This document shows positions 8,415-17,981 of a stretch of 64,000 nt of DNA, one piece after another; within the stretch, counting starts at the first letter, position 1, and every line of letters starts with the position of its first letter. Location: positions 33,776 through 97,775 of the forward strand of contig JASBRV010000078.1 of assembly GCA_030149295.1 (NCBI GenBank). Direction: 5' to 3'. The stretch is from Bacteriovoracales bacterium. Lineage in GTDB: Bacteria > Bdellovibrionota > Bacteriovoracia > Bacteriovoracales > Bacteriovoracaceae. Made by a program: the position numbers and the translations under genes. The notes beneath the pieces were generated by a model. It was not told where the DNA came from, did no database searches, and worked only from the letters and a program-made list of their open reading frames with translations.

Positions 8415-8430
8415 GTGCGTGATACCTTTT
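8413..8430. repeat. 18-bp dispersed repeat, single-arm copy
   Basis: AGGTGCGTGATACCTTTT, beginning inside the stop codon of the aminopeptidase gene, is identical to 21937-21954. There it forms the left arm of a terminator hairpin. Here the complementary arm is absent, so no hairpin forms. Confidence 0.8.
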
Positions 8431-8438
8431 GCAACCCC

Positions 8439-8467
8439 TTGCGTCCAAGAGAAAAACACGCTAGAAT
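8439..8467 (+). promoter_or_regulatory. sigma70-type promoter for the 8502 gene
   Basis: TTGCGT (8439-8444), a 17-base spacer and TAGAAT (8462-8467) give a good -10 and a partial -35. The expected start is about 8474, leaving a short leader with AGGAG for the ATG at 8502. Confidence 0.45.
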
Positions 8468-8501
8468 AAGTACGATCGTTCGTTTTTAAAAGGAGATGAA
8501 C

Positions 8502-8720
8502 ATGACACTTTTTCAACTAGTTACATTTGACTACCCTGTTAAACTCACTGAAAAGGGCAATAAGACCCTTAACCGGATCAGAGAAGGACTGAATCACTCC
8601 CCTCAACTTTTCCAACAATTCATAGCAAGAAGTATTGAAGGGGTAGAAATAGGACTTTCACTCGCTAAAAAAGGTGAAGGTGAATTCTTCGAGAAATTGG
8701 TCGATCGAGACCTTTCCTAG
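8502..8720 (+). CDS. small hypothetical protein, 72 aa
   Basis: Starts at the ATG at 8502, which has AGGAG (8491-8495) six bases upstream; the in-frame ATG at 8496 would overlap that site. The product is soluble and charged, with likely helices (KLTEKGNKTLNRIREGLNHS, FFEKLVDRD). No family is recognised. It has its own promoter-like sequence and stands alone between the aminopeptidase gene and the TetR gene. Confidence 0.7.
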   Translation: MTLFQLVTFDYPVKLTEKGNKTLNRIREGLNHSPQLFQQFIARSIEGVEIGLSLAKKGEGEFFEKLVDRDLS

Positions 8721-8766
8721 TTAAAGCCTATTCAATTGGTAAAGATCTGGGTAACATTTTGGGGTT

Positions 8767-9354
8767 ATGACAAAAGGAAATGAAACGCGAGAGGTTATTC
8801 TTAAGGCCGCGCTGGATTTCTCCAGCAAACTAGGACTTGAGTCTCTCAGTATAGGTGAGCTGGCTAAAAAAGTAGGAATGTCTAAGTCCGGTCTATTTGG
8901 CCACTTTAATTCAAAAGAAAAACTCCAAAAAATGGTTCTTGACTATGCTGCCAAGAACTACACGGAAAATGTCTTTCTTCCCGCCTTCAAAAAAGAGAGA
9001 GGAATTGAAAGAATTCTCGCCATTGTAGAATCTTGGCATAAATGGTCTGGCAAAAACTTCACAGGTGGTTGCCCTCTTGTGGCCGCGGCCTTTGAGTATG
9101 ACGATCGTCCTGGACCTGTAAGAGATCATCTTCAACATCATCAAGGCAATATGATTAAGTCCTTTGAAAGATCTGCTCAGATCGCCATAGATGAGGGCCA
9201 ATTCAAAAAAGACTTAGACTGTCGTGAATTTGCCTATGAGTTTTACTCCTTTATGCTTGGCTATCACCTCTTCTCTCGATTGCTTAGGGATGAGAAAGCA
9301 AAAGAGAGGCACTATCAATCGGTAGAAAAACTGATTGAGCGCAGCCGTGCTTAA
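8767..9354 (+). CDS. TetR/AcrR-family transcriptional regulator
   Basis: 195 aa. The N-terminal helix-turn-helix is typical: ILKAALDFSSKLGLESLSIGELA followed by KKVGMSKSGLFGHFNSKEKL near residues 33-52. The C-terminal ligand domain has the CPLVAAAFEYDDRPGPVRD pattern seen in the YxaF/TetR_C-type group. The stop overlaps the next start as TAATG, so it is translationally coupled to the methyltransferase gene. It may regulate its own operon; the ligand is unknown. Confidence 0.92.
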   Translation: MTKGNETREVILKAALDFSSKLGLESLSIGELAKKVGMSKSGLFGHFNSKEKLQKMVLDYAAKNYTENVFLPAFKKERGIERILAIVESWHKWSGKNFTGGCPLVAAAFEYDDRPGPVRDHLQHHQGNMIKSFERSAQIAIDEGQFKKDLDCREFAYEFYSFMLGYHLFSRLLRDEKAKERHYQSVEKLIERSRA

Positions 9355-10076
9355 TGCTTAAAAAAATATTTAAAATTTTAAGCCATTCCTCTAGGCCAGC
9401 CCTTCAATCCGCCTTTGATAAATTTTATAGCGAACTTCTTCAATCCCCTGAGTACTCCCTTTTTCTTGAAAAGCTTAAAGGTGATCGCACACTCTCCTAT
9501 AATCTTTTGAGTCAAAAAGAACTTCTTATTTTCAAAGAATGGCTAGGCCAAAGACATGGAACTCTTTTAGATTACGGGTGTGGTTTAGGCTTAAGTGCAG
9601 CTCTTTGCCCACGAGATCTTACAGTCTATGGTCAGGATTTTTCATCTGTTGCCATTCAGTACAATCAAAAAAACTTTCCAAACCACTTTTGGTCACTTAA
9701 GCCCTATACTAAAAAGAAGAACCATCTTAATTCTTTTGATCACCTTGTATGTATGGATTCCCTCTATATGCTCAACCAAGATAAAAAGACAGCCCTCACC
9801 AATCTGTTTAGACCCATAAAGAGATCTGCCATCATTTTTCAAAACCTCAATGAGGACTTACCCCAAATTAAAGGATGGCACGAAGAGATAATCGATGTGA
9901 CAGAGTGCTTTCACCAGTACTTAGATTTAGCTGAACAGATGCTCTCCCTTGCTCCCATTAATCAAGAAAGGCAGAAATTCTCTGTACTTTGGGATACAAT
10001 CAGCAAGGAAATTTTCAAACACAGACAACAAAATATGAAAAGGAAAGTTGTACGCTATGAAAAATATTCTCCTTAG
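9354..10076 (+). CDS. class I SAM-dependent methyltransferase-like protein
   Basis: 240 aa, cytoplasmic. LLDYGCGLGLSAAL near residues 71-84 is motif I of class I methyltransferases, followed by the acidic motif II region (LTVYGQDFS) and FDHLVCMDSLYML as the motif IV region. The substrate cannot be told. The gene is sandwiched between a TetR gene (TAATG overlap) and a lipoprotein protease gene (20-base overlap), so the three probably form one transcript. Confidence 0.8.
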   Translation: MLKKIFKILSHSSRPALQSAFDKFYSELLQSPEYSLFLEKLKGDRTLSYNLLSQKELLIFKEWLGQRHGTLLDYGCGLGLSAALCPRDLTVYGQDFSSVAIQYNQKNFPNHFWSLKPYTKKKNHLNSFDHLVCMDSLYMLNQDKKTALTNLFRPIKRSAIIFQNLNEDLPQIKGWHEEIIDVTECFHQYLDLAEQMLSLAPINQERQKFSVLWDTISKEIFKHRQQNMKRKVVRYEKYSP

Positions 10077-12012
10077 TCTCCTTGCCCTCTTTTACTTTTC
10101 TTGTCAGCAACAAGAGACTCTTCATTTAAGAAAGAAAGTTATAAAGAAGATTTATCCAGGCATTGTAGAAGTGGTCGTGCCCAAACAAGAAAATAAACAA
10201 ATTAAATACCAACGCCCTTTACCCTACGAGCTTCTCGATTTTAAAGAGCGTAATGACAAATATCATTCTATTGGTACTGCTTTTTTTAAAGACTCAAAAC
10301 ACTTAGTCTCTGCTGCTCATGTCTTTGCCCCCGATAAGAAAAGCTATTATGAGAATTATTTTATTAGAACAAATGAAAATGAAGTTTATCCTATCAAAGC
10401 CATCACTCGTTTTTCTGCTTATCGAGACATTATTGAATTCACCCTCGATAAATACCCAGACAATTCCCAAGCTTTAGAATTTCAAAATAAAGTTGAAATT
10501 GGCGATATGGTCTATGCCGTTGGTAATGCTCAAGGAGAAGGTATTTCTACCAGAGGCGGCCAAGTTTCGACCTTTACCCCAGAACCAGTAAAAGGGACAT
10601 GGGATTTTATCCGCTTTAGCTCTCCCACTTCCCCTGGAAATAGTGGCAGCCCCCTCGTCAACTCTAAAGGACAGGTCGTTGGTGTTGTGGTGATGAAAAA
10701 TGGATCTGAAAATTTAAATTACGCACTTCCCATAGCCGAGCTGGAAAAAACATCTCCGAAAGAAGCCGTATTTTATGAACGACAATTATCAGTTCAAGAT
10801 GGAATGCAAACGGTAGCAGAAGATTGGCTTGATAAGGCCCCCCTACCTTCCACCTTTAAGGATCTCCACGATGCAGGTTCTAAGTCCAAGGAGGAGTTCT
10901 ACTCTCAGTTGATAGAGAAGTTTGTTACGAAATTCGATCAACTTCTTTTTCCCAATAGTCCTCGATTTAAAGATTCACTTCGCTATCAAAAACTCATTTC
11001 CCGAGTGAGCTTGGTGCAAAAGGATCAGGCTTTACAAAACTGGCACCTTAAAGATGTAGAACTCACGAAAATTATGGCCTCTCTCGACAATGTTGTTTAT
11101 CGTGGATTCGAAGATATTTTCAATCTCACCCTATTGATTAAAAACGAAACGAATCTTAAAACTCAGGAACTATTCAACAATCCGCGGCGAATGGCGAATA
11201 GAATGGCCGAGACGATTGGAGCCCATAGAACTATGGCTTCACAGCAAATACCGATCGTCGATTATGGCGAACCGGCCAAAGAGGAAATCTGGCGCGATCA
11301 ATTAGGCCGACTTTGGAAAAGCGCTTACTGGCACATCCTCTATAACAATACTGTCGTTGTGGGCCACTTTACTCCGGCACCTGAAGGTGTATATGCTTTC
11401 TTTGATCAAAAACTCTATTCTAATTTATCTCAAGGCTACATGGACTTTGTTAAAGGAAATATTCTTGAGATTAATTTAAGTTACTCGGGAACAACAAAAG
11501 AGTGGAAAGAATTTTTAGACCTTCCTCAAGACTTACTACCTCCTTTTTTAAGAAAGGTTGAATTCTCCCTTTTAGAAAAGAAGAACTCTCACCTGGTAAA
11601 TTTAAAAGGCAAAGATTTTTCAGTGAAAAATTTTAGTTTTTCTGATCCAGAGATGAGCCAAATCACAGCTTTAGTTAGCTATGATCCAGATCATTCACTA
11701 AAGTCTCAAGTACAAGGCTGGGAGTTCCTTACCCATAGAATTAGAGAAGAAGGGACTTCATTTTTCTTTGCTTTTGAGACGCCGGAACTTGCCCCGGACT
11801 GGGCTAAAGAAAGATGGCTTCAGATTAAAAATAGGCTTAATCACTACGATGGTAAAGTTCATAACATTAATGGACGCATCATGGTAAAAAAGCCTTTGAA
11901 AAATAAAGCCCACGGCCAGTGGTGGATGAGTTGTTTTTCCTTGAGTTCTTTAGGGGAAAAGAACTTAATGAATCAATGTAAGGCATTGAAAAAGCGAGTA
12001 AAAATCAAGTAA
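10057..12012 (+). CDS. lipoprotein trypsin-like serine protease with large C-terminal extension
   Basis: 651 aa from the ATG at 10057 (a TTG at 10048 is possible). The signal peptide ends in a lipobox-like FYFSC, so Cys16 is probably lipidated. A chymotrypsin-fold protease domain covers about residues 25-230, with His88 in VSAAHV, Asp124 in YRDIIEF and Ser196 in SPGNSGSPLV, the arrangement of S1/DegP-type enzymes. No PDZ domain is evident. The remaining 400 residues are of unknown fold. It is probably anchored at a membrane facing the periplasm or outside. It overlaps the methyltransferase gene. Confidence 0.87.
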   Translation: MKNILLSLLALFYFSCQQQETLHLRKKVIKKIYPGIVEVVVPKQENKQIKYQRPLPYELLDFKERNDKYHSIGTAFFKDSKHLVSAAHVFAPDKKSYYENYFIRTNENEVYPIKAITRFSAYRDIIEFTLDKYPDNSQALEFQNKVEIGDMVYAVGNAQGEGISTRGGQVSTFTPEPVKGTWDFIRFSSPTSPGNSGSPLVNSKGQVVGVVVMKNGSENLNYALPIAELEKTSPKEAVFYERQLSVQDGMQTVAEDWLDKAPLPSTFKDLHDAGSKSKEEFYSQLIEKFVTKFDQLLFPNSPRFKDSLRYQKLISRVSLVQKDQALQNWHLKDVELTKIMASLDNVVYRGFEDIFNLTLLIKNETNLKTQELFNNPRRMANRMAETIGAHRTMASQQIPIVDYGEPAKEEIWRDQLGRLWKSAYWHILYNNTVVVGHFTPAPEGVYAFFDQKLYSNLSQGYMDFVKGNILEINLSYSGTTKEWKEFLDLPQDLLPPFLRKVEFSLLEKKNSHLVNLKGKDFSVKNFSFSDPEMSQITALVSYDPDHSLKSQVQGWEFLTHRIREEGTSFFFAFETPELAPDWAKERWLQIKNRLNHYDGKVHNINGRIMVKKPLKNKAHGQWWMSCFSLSSLGEKNLMNQCKALKKRVKIK

Positions 12013-12067
12013 CGCTATGGATCAAGGGACTTGGCAAAGTCTTAACTCATCGCTACTCTTGCCTGCA

Positions 12068-12502
12068 ATGATTAAGACTCTCATCCTCCTTTTCTTGTGC
12101 CATCACACTTTTGCAATTTCGCAAAATAAGTTGATCCCTATCAACCCTCAAGAGACGGCTTTTTTTCAATACCTTAAGGAGGTCGCGGCTCTTCGTTTTA
12201 TCGATCGGCTCCCCACAGAACCTTGGTTTGAATGCGTAGAGGGAAAAAGTAGTAATACCTTTTTTAGTGGTGGACTTTATTCATTCACATCAACAAGAGA
12301 TGTAGATGAAAATGTTGAAGCCTTTGTCGCGACCCTACTAGATCACGCCTATTGGTCAAAAGTAGGTTTTGCCCAATGCCGCTTTGAAATAGATCACTTT
12401 AATGAATGTAAAGCTCAGGGCTTTTCTGTGGTTCACTTTAAGAACCAAAGACTTGTTTACTTTCATCGCGGACCAGAAAAAGAAACCTGTCCTACTTATT
12501 AA
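12068..12502 (+). CDS. small secreted hypothetical protein
   Basis: 144 aa when started at [16 protein letters not shown], which gives a clear signal peptide. An upstream ATG at 12017 would add 17 non-signal residues; neither start has a clear ribosome site. The mature part contains three or four cysteines (FECVEG, AQCRFE, FNECK, ETCPTY) that could form disulphides. It follows the protease gene closely and may be co-expressed. Its last 11 bases overlap the end of purE on the other strand. No family recognised. Confidence 0.65.
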   Translation: MIKTLILLFLCHHTFAISQNKLIPINPQETAFFQYLKEVAALRFIDRLPTEPWFECVEGKSSNTFFSGGLYSFTSTRDVDENVEAFVATLLDHAYWSKVGFAQCRFEIDHFNECKAQGFSVVHFKNQRLVYFHRGPEKETCPTY

Positions 12503-12983
12503 GCTCTTGGTTCATTTTATCAACTTTGGCTGCTAAAGATTTCTCATAAGCATCAAGCTTTTGAGATATTTGCTTATCATTGATTCCCATAATTCTTACT
12601 GCATAAAGACCAGCATTGAAAGAACCATCAATGGCCATTGTGGCCACCGGAATTCCTGCGGGCATTTGAACAATCGAGAGAAGAGAATCTATCCCCTCAA
12701 CCGACTTTTTAGAATTAACGGGAACTCCTATCACCGGAAGAGTTGTAGCAGAGGCCACCATCCCCGGAAGATGAGCTGCTCCACCAGCGCCTGCAATGAT
12801 CACTTGAATGCCTCTCTCTTTAGCCGACTTAGCAAAATCTAACATTCCTTGGGGAGTCCTGTGGGCACTAACAACCTTGACCTCGTAGGATATATCAAAT
12901 TGCTTCAATGCCTCTAGCGCACCTTCCATAACAGATAGATCGCTCGAGGAGCCCATAATGATCGCGACTTTTGCATTAGCCAT
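12492..12983 (-). CDS. purE: N5-carboxyaminoimidazole ribonucleotide mutase
   Basis: 163 aa, the standard length. [17 protein letters not shown] and [15 protein letters not shown] are the class I PurE active-site motifs, with the catalytic His in SAHRTP. It converts N5-CAIR to CAIR in purine synthesis. It overlaps the end of purK by 8 bases and has AAGGAAT ahead of its ATG, so the two subunits' genes form a coupled purK-purE operon. Confidence 0.97.
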   Translation of the reverse strand: MANAKVAIIMGSSSDLSVMEGALEALKQFDISYEVKVVSAHRTPQGMLDFAKSAKERGIQVIIAGAGGAAHLPGMVASATTLPVIGVPVNSKKSVEGIDSLLSIVQMPAGIPVATMAIDGSFNAGLYAVRIMGINDKQISQKLDAYEKSLAAKVDKMNQELNK

Positions 12984-14091
12984 GACTTATTCCTTTTACT
13001 TTAATGATCTCTTTTATTTCATGATGTTTTTCTATGAGTTCTTCATAAGTATCACCTAAGAGAGTGGCATGTCCCATCTTTCTTCCCTGACGACAATGCT
13101 TTTTGCCATAATTATGAAGATAGGCTCCTTTCATCGCAAGGAGATCATTCACTCCTTCCCACTGAGAAGAACCCTCTCCTTCTCCTATGACATTAAAAGT
13201 GAGGGCTTTTTTTACATGATCAACATCACCCAAAGGAAGACCCAGAACTCCCCTTAAGTGATTCTCAAATTGACTAGTCATGCAAGACTCTATGGTGTGA
13301 TGACCTGAATTATGAGGTCTTGGAGCAAGTTCATTGACCCATAACTCGCCACTTTTGGTGAGAAACATTTCAACTGCAAGAACTCCCTCTGCTTGAATTT
13401 CTTCCATTATCTTGAGGGCCAATTCTTTTGCCTTGTAAGTTACCTCTGGGGAAAATCTTCCAGGATACAGGGTGTACGAGATGAGATTAAGTTGTGAATC
13501 AAAGGCCATCTCCGTTGGCTCATAAACCTTCATTTCACCATAACGATTTCTCGCTACCAAGATTGAAAGCTCCCTATCAATAACTGCTTTTTCTTCCCAC
13601 AAGACTTGAGTCTTAAAGGCCTCCGGTAATTGTTCATGATTGCCATCAAATCCGATAACACCCTTACCATCGTAACCCCCTTCAGGGATTTTCAAAAAGC
13701 CAGGACTTAAACTGGCATCGACTTCATTGACCACTTTAAAGGGAGCTGTTGGAATATCATATTTTTGAAAAAACTCTTTTTGGCGTATTTTATTTTGAAT
13801 GAGCCCTATAACTTTTGAACTGGGGGCCACATGCACATTTTGATTTTCTAACGCTTTTAATCCTTCAAGATTGACGGCTTCGAGATCCATCGTAACAACA
13901 GAACAATTTTTCATTTGAATGACATCATCTTTGTCTTCAAAGCTTCCTTCTTTAAAATCGTCACAAAAAGGCTGGCAAACTGCATTCGCCTTATCCAAAA
14001 TAGAAACAGACAAATCCCATCTAATACAATGAGGCAGCATCATACGTGCTAATTGCCCCCCACCTAAAATGCCTAGATTGTGTTGTTTCAA
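12976..14091 (-). CDS. purK: N5-carboxyaminoimidazole ribonucleotide synthase
   Basis: 371 aa, ATP-grasp fold. [12 protein letters not shown] at the N-terminus, [15 protein letters not shown] as the ATP-binding loop, [20 protein letters not shown] and [17 protein letters not shown] near the metal site identify PurK. It carboxylates AIR to N5-CAIR using ATP and bicarbonate and hands it to PurE. I chose the TTG at 14091, which has AAGGGG seven bases upstream; a TTG at 14109 is poorer. Confidence 0.96.
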   Translation of the reverse strand: MKQHNLGILGGGQLARMMLPHCIRWDLSVSILDKANAVCQPFCDDFKEGSFEDKDDVIQMKNCSVVTMDLEAVNLEGLKALENQNVHVAPSSKVIGLIQNKIRQKEFFQKYDIPTAPFKVVNEVDASLSPGFLKIPEGGYDGKGVIGFDGNHEQLPEAFKTQVLWEEKAVIDRELSILVARNRYGEMKVYEPTEMAFDSQLNLISYTLYPGRFSPEVTYKAKELALKIMEEIQAEGVLAVEMFLTKSGELWVNELAPRPHNSGHHTIESCMTSQFENHLRGVLGLPLGDVDHVKKALTFNVIGEGEGSSQWEGVNDLLAMKGAYLHNYGKKHCRQGRKMGHATLLGDTYEELIEKHHEIKEIIKVKGISHG

Positions 14092-14349
14092 GGAAAGACC
14101 CCTTCTCAAAAAAATTTGATTCTACAATGTTTTAGCAAAGTTATGAGGTTTTGCCAGTCCCTTCAAAGAATATAGGAATTTTTCCAACAGTCAGGTTTTT
14201 GCCTACTTTTTGAGGCAGGCATTTCTCGCATATTAGGCTCCCTTTCTTTCCTAAGCTCTCTAAAATAGGAAAAACCGTGAAAAAAAGTAAAGAAAACCCT
14301 TGAAACCATCGATAATAGAAGAGGAAACGTGTGAGAGAGGAAGTCCAAA

Positions 14350-16335
14350 ATGTTGAGGCACATTTGCCTATCATTCATAGCTATCATTATGAGTTGTCAT
14401 ATTATGGCAACTGAAACTGTCGTTGAGCAGATCAAAGCTAAAGTCGAAGGTTTAAGTGAGGAAATATCTTATCTGGCCCAATTATCAAAAGAAGTCACCA
14501 TCCATGCAAAGAGTCGAGAGAACTCGAATCTCGCAGAATCTCAACAATTACTTGATCACGCTAAGGCCCTTTCTGACAGAAGTAATTCCATTAAACAAAT
14601 CCAAACTGCTTTGTTCGAAGCTCTTAAAACACCAACTCCCGACCGACTTACCAAAATAGAGGGAATCATAGAAAGAACCCTTGCGGAAATTGAGACAACA
14701 AAGGCCAGTCACATCCAGATAAACGAAACACTCACCAAAGAGGACTCTAAGCCAGAAGTTGTGGTTGAAAAACTAGCTCAAGTACCAGCAGAAATTGAAG
14801 TCAAACCACTTCCTCCCGTTGAAATTTCCCCAGAGATTAAGCCTGTTGTTGTGAGTGAAATAGAGGTCAAGCCATTAGAGCCGGTAGATCCGATCATGTC
14901 AGAATTTCAAAAGAGACTGATGGAAACCCCAGAAGAAACCTACAAGAGGCTTAATAGTGGTCCAGCCTATGCTAACGAGGAAGTAGCCGCAGCGACTGCG
15001 GAGGAAGTCTTTATCGCCATTGAAAATGACTTTCGAAATGAAGCAGGTGAAACGGTAGAGCCAAAAGATATTCAACCTGTTCCCCCCATACCCGTTATCA
15101 AAGAGGCCGTGATAACACCAGCTGAACCAGATAAGGAAGAGCTCGAGAACAAAGAGGACTTAGTTGAAACAATCACACCTGAAGAATACGCTGAACAAAG
15201 AGCTCAGGCACTAAGAGAAAAATTTAAAGATCAACTTGAAGAAAAATTACCCATAACAAAATCAATCAGAGTCTATGACACTAATACTGGAAAAGAGTCC
15301 TGGCTAAAGAAAAATGAGGGTTATACCATTCGACCTATTGGATTTGGCCCCCGAAATAGTATTCGCATTCAAGTTTTTGATAAGGACAATAACCCTGTTA
15401 AGGGTGACTTTATTACTCTTCAAAAAAATGTACAGGATGGAACTATTCAAAATAATGCCCTTAAGTCTATTAGGGCCTTGGAATTGATCCGTGCGAGCTA
15501 TCATACTGATCCCTATGTTGAGGAGCCTGTTTGTAAGCCAGCCGAAAATGATCACACCGCAAATGACCCTATTCCTACGGTGCCTGCCACGACAGAAAGC
15601 GAGACCCACGATGCTGGAGATTATTTACCCCACTGTGAAGTTCTTCGAGATGGCATACAAAGACAAGATAAGGACAAGCTTAAACAATGTATTAGAAGTA
15701 TTCATTCTTATATCAAAGCCAATGGAACAAAGCGCTGCCAAGTTATTCAAAAACTCTTTTCCCTCAATGAGAAAGAGCAAGACTTTGCAGCACTGGTTTT
15801 TACCACAGTGGGAGAAGCACCTTCTGGACTTCCCTCTGGTTCTCCCGATCACCTAATGATCATGAAGGTATTAGAAAATAGAGAAAATGCTGTGAAACGA
15901 GCAGGCTGGAAGGAACCTCTCAACAAACTCGATCTTGCTCTAGTTCCTATGCACTTTTCCATGTTTAATAACCATAGAGGAAAGTTTGTTTCAACTTCCT
16001 TTTTGAGAGCATCAGGAAATATGGACCGTATTATTGATTCTGTGGTCGACTATCAAACTGCCACCTGGTCACCTCCAGATGAAATTAAAAATGCAACTCA
16101 TTACTATTCTCCGCCGGCCATGGTGCCAAAAAATAGACGTATTTGGTGGGCGCGCCCCGATCAAAACCCTAATAGAACGCTTCGCTCTGTCGATAATATC
16201 ACAGTAAATGGAAAACCATTGGTGAATAAATCGAACTCTCCCAATGGTTACCACCTGTTTTACGCTGGTGTTGATGGTCCCAATAATTACGCTACAATAA
16301 GAAGATCTAGAAGAACACTTGGGAGATGCCAATGA
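14350..16335 (+). CDS. secreted protein with C-terminal SleB-like cell-wall hydrolase candidate domain
   Basis: 661 aa with a signal peptide (LSFIAIIMSCHIMA) and an AGAGGAAG ribosome site. Residues 20-135 are predicted helical coiled-coil-like; 135-310 are acidic and Pro-rich, with a near-duplicate EIEVKPLPPV / EIEVKPLEPV. From about 478 onward, FAALVFTTVGEAPSGLP, VLENRENAVKRAG and LVPMHFSMFN, ending HLFYAGVDG, resemble the Hydrolase_2/SleB fold, with Glu489 a candidate catalytic residue. A peptidoglycan-cutting role is tentative. Its stop overlaps the next start as ATGA. Confidence 0.75.
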   Translation: MLRHICLSFIAIIMSCHIMATETVVEQIKAKVEGLSEEISYLAQLSKEVTIHAKSRENSNLAESQQLLDHAKALSDRSNSIKQIQTALFEALKTPTPDRLTKIEGIIERTLAEIETTKASHIQINETLTKEDSKPEVVVEKLAQVPAEIEVKPLPPVEISPEIKPVVVSEIEVKPLEPVDPIMSEFQKRLMETPEETYKRLNSGPAYANEEVAAATAEEVFIAIENDFRNEAGETVEPKDIQPVPPIPVIKEAVITPAEPDKEELENKEDLVETITPEEYAEQRAQALREKFKDQLEEKLPITKSIRVYDTNTGKESWLKKNEGYTIRPIGFGPRNSIRIQVFDKDNNPVKGDFITLQKNVQDGTIQNNALKSIRALELIRASYHTDPYVEEPVCKPAENDHTANDPIPTVPATTESETHDAGDYLPHCEVLRDGIQRQDKDKLKQCIRSIHSYIKANGTKRCQVIQKLFSLNEKEQDFAALVFTTVGEAPSGLPSGSPDHLMIMKVLENRENAVKRAGWKEPLNKLDLALVPMHFSMFNNHRGKFVSTSFLRASGNMDRIIDSVVDYQTATWSPPDEIKNATHYYSPPAMVPKNRRIWWARPDQNPNRTLRSVDNITVNGKPLVNKSNSPNGYHLFYAGVDGPNNYATIRRSRRTLGRCQ

Positions 16336-16769
16336 GACATATGATCGCCACATTTATTCTCATCATTTTCTCTCAAGTAATATTCGCCTCAGAGGGAAGT
16401 CAGACAAGTGACTGGGATGTATATCGCGATGATCGCGGATATTATCTTGGTCTTAAAAGTGAGCAATTTAAACTCATAAGAATAGAGTCCTTTGGTATTA
16501 AGCCTCGAATTATGAAAGCGATTCCCTACAAAAAAAATCAAAGGGTTGTTTTTATTCATTACTTTGCTGGTGAAACGGGAACAACTTCAGCCGTAAAACA
16601 ATTTCATGTCGTGATCTTTGATACAGAATCAAAAGAGTTCATTGGCAAGGCTCCCTACAAGTACGCCTCTTCAGATCCAGATCTTGATCAACCTGAATGG
16701 TACTTTGAAGAAAAGAATATTACTGTTAAAGACCCTTATGAAGGAAAAAAATCATTTCCACTGCCTTAA
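16332..16769 (+). CDS. small exported hypothetical protein
   Basis: 145 aa from the ATG at 16332, which has GGGAG six bases upstream. The signal peptide is MIATFILIIFSQVIFAS. The mature part is beta-rich and acidic with no cysteines. Its start overlaps the stop of the SleB-like gene (ATGA), so the two are translationally coupled and may act together in the envelope. Its end overlaps mltA by 4 bases. No family recognised. Confidence 0.8.
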   Translation: MRHMIATFILIIFSQVIFASEGSQTSDWDVYRDDRGYYLGLKSEQFKLIRIESFGIKPRIMKAIPYKKNQRVVFIHYFAGETGTTSAVKQFHVVIFDTESKEFIGKAPYKYASSDPDLDQPEWYFEEKNITVKDPYEGKKSFPLP

Positions 16770-17929
16770 AGAGCACATGACTTAGGAGCAACAAAAAAGA
16801 ATTTAGCACTATGGCGCATGACGCCTGCAGCTCTCTCTGCTTCTTCTCCAGAACCCCAGTAAAGATCAGCTCGACCAGGCCCTTTGATGGCACCGCCAGT
16901 GTCATGAGCAAAAACAAAACGCGCCTTTTCTTTGAAACTGACCTCCTCTTCATTTCCTTTTTGAGGATGACGATACTCTAAGAAGGCTAAGGCCCCCATT
17001 GGGAAAAGACTGAAATCAACAGCAACAGTCTCCATTGGCATAGGCTCCACTCCAAATGTTGTAAGCCCTTTCTTTTTCTCCATCTTTTTAAAAAATACAT
17101 AGCTAGGATTAAGACTCAAAAACTGATAAAGCTTCTCTTTATCAAGCTCCTTTAAATACGCCTTAATCCTCGCAAGACTCATTTCTTCTTTGGGAATAAT
17201 ATCCAACAAGGACTTTCCAATGCTGTAGTATCGGTGTCCATTTTGAGCACCATAGCCTAACTCCACAACTTCTCCATTATCAAAAATAATTTGGCCACTT
17301 CCCTGAATTTGTAAAACAAAAGCGTCAATAGGCTTCATATAAGCCAACTCTAGTCCTTTTCCTTTCAGTGCCCCTTCAATATCAATTTCACTTCTTGAAA
17401 AGAAAGGAACAATTCTTTTTAAGCTACCTGGGCCTTTTACAACACGCCCAGATACGATACCTCGAGAAACCTCTTGATCAAGAAGGTCCCCATGAGAAAA
17501 GTCCTCCATCTTAACCTCAACCAAGTCCTCGGGAATTGAATAAACTGGTTGAATAAATTCACCACTTGGAGACTTTCTAGCAGGATATACGGGAGAAAAG
17601 TAAGAGGTTAATAAAATCTGACCCCACTCTTCCTTTCCATAGACTTCATAGAGCGCTACTTCACTGTCTAATGACAATCCTTCAAGAAAGTCTGCATAGT
17701 TCTCAGGCGTTACCTCACATACTCCAAACTGAAGAGTTCCTCCAAAAGGTCGCTCCTTTAATCGCTTAGCCGTTGTCCTTACCCCTCTCTCACTAACCCA
17801 GGCGCCACCAAGACCACTAATCCTTACTATTCGATGAAAGCGCATGGCCTTATCTCTTGAGTCGATCTCCATACGAGCACAACCCATGACAAAACAACTT
17901 ACCAGCAAGAACCTGACAAAAACACTCAT
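16766..17929 (-). CDS. mltA: membrane-bound lytic murein transglycosylase A
   Basis: 387 aa. The signal peptide ends in a lipobox (SCFVMGC), so it is an anchored lipoprotein. The MltA barrel region contains LLTSYFSPVYPARK and AFVLQIQGSGQI. The C-terminal 3D domain shows FVFAHDTGGAIKGPGRADLYWGSG, which includes the conserved aspartates of the active site. It cleaves the MurNAc-GlcNAc bond of peptidoglycan to form 1,6-anhydro products. The start is divergent from the large secreted gene at 17982. Confidence 0.95.
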   Translation of the reverse strand: MSVFVRFLLVSCFVMGCARMEIDSRDKAMRFHRIVRISGLGGAWVSERGVRTTAKRLKERPFGGTLQFGVCEVTPENYADFLEGLSLDSEVALYEVYGKEEWGQILLTSYFSPVYPARKSPSGEFIQPVYSIPEDLVEVKMEDFSHGDLLDQEVSRGIVSGRVVKGPGSLKRIVPFFSRSEIDIEGALKGKGLELAYMKPIDAFVLQIQGSGQIIFDNGEVVELGYGAQNGHRYYSIGKSLLDIIPKEEMSLARIKAYLKELDKEKLYQFLSLNPSYVFFKKMEKKKGLTTFGVEPMPMETVAVDFSLFPMGALAFLEYRHPQKGNEEEVSFKEKARFVFAHDTGGAIKGPGRADLYWGSGEEAERAAGVMRHSAKFFFVAPKSCAL

Positions 17930-17981
17930 GAGACCTCTAAACTTAGTTCCTAATATCTCCGATAGTTATTATGAGGTTTTT

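Noticed and set aside
14141..14387. Minus-strand ORFs in the gap between purK and the SleB-like gene
   Set aside because: No ribosome site, unlikely composition, and they overlap the signal-peptide region of the plus-strand gene.
17844..17981. Upstream extension of the large secreted protein
   Set aside because: It would overlap the mltA start and put 46 residues before a clear signal peptide; the ATG at 17982 has a ribosome site.
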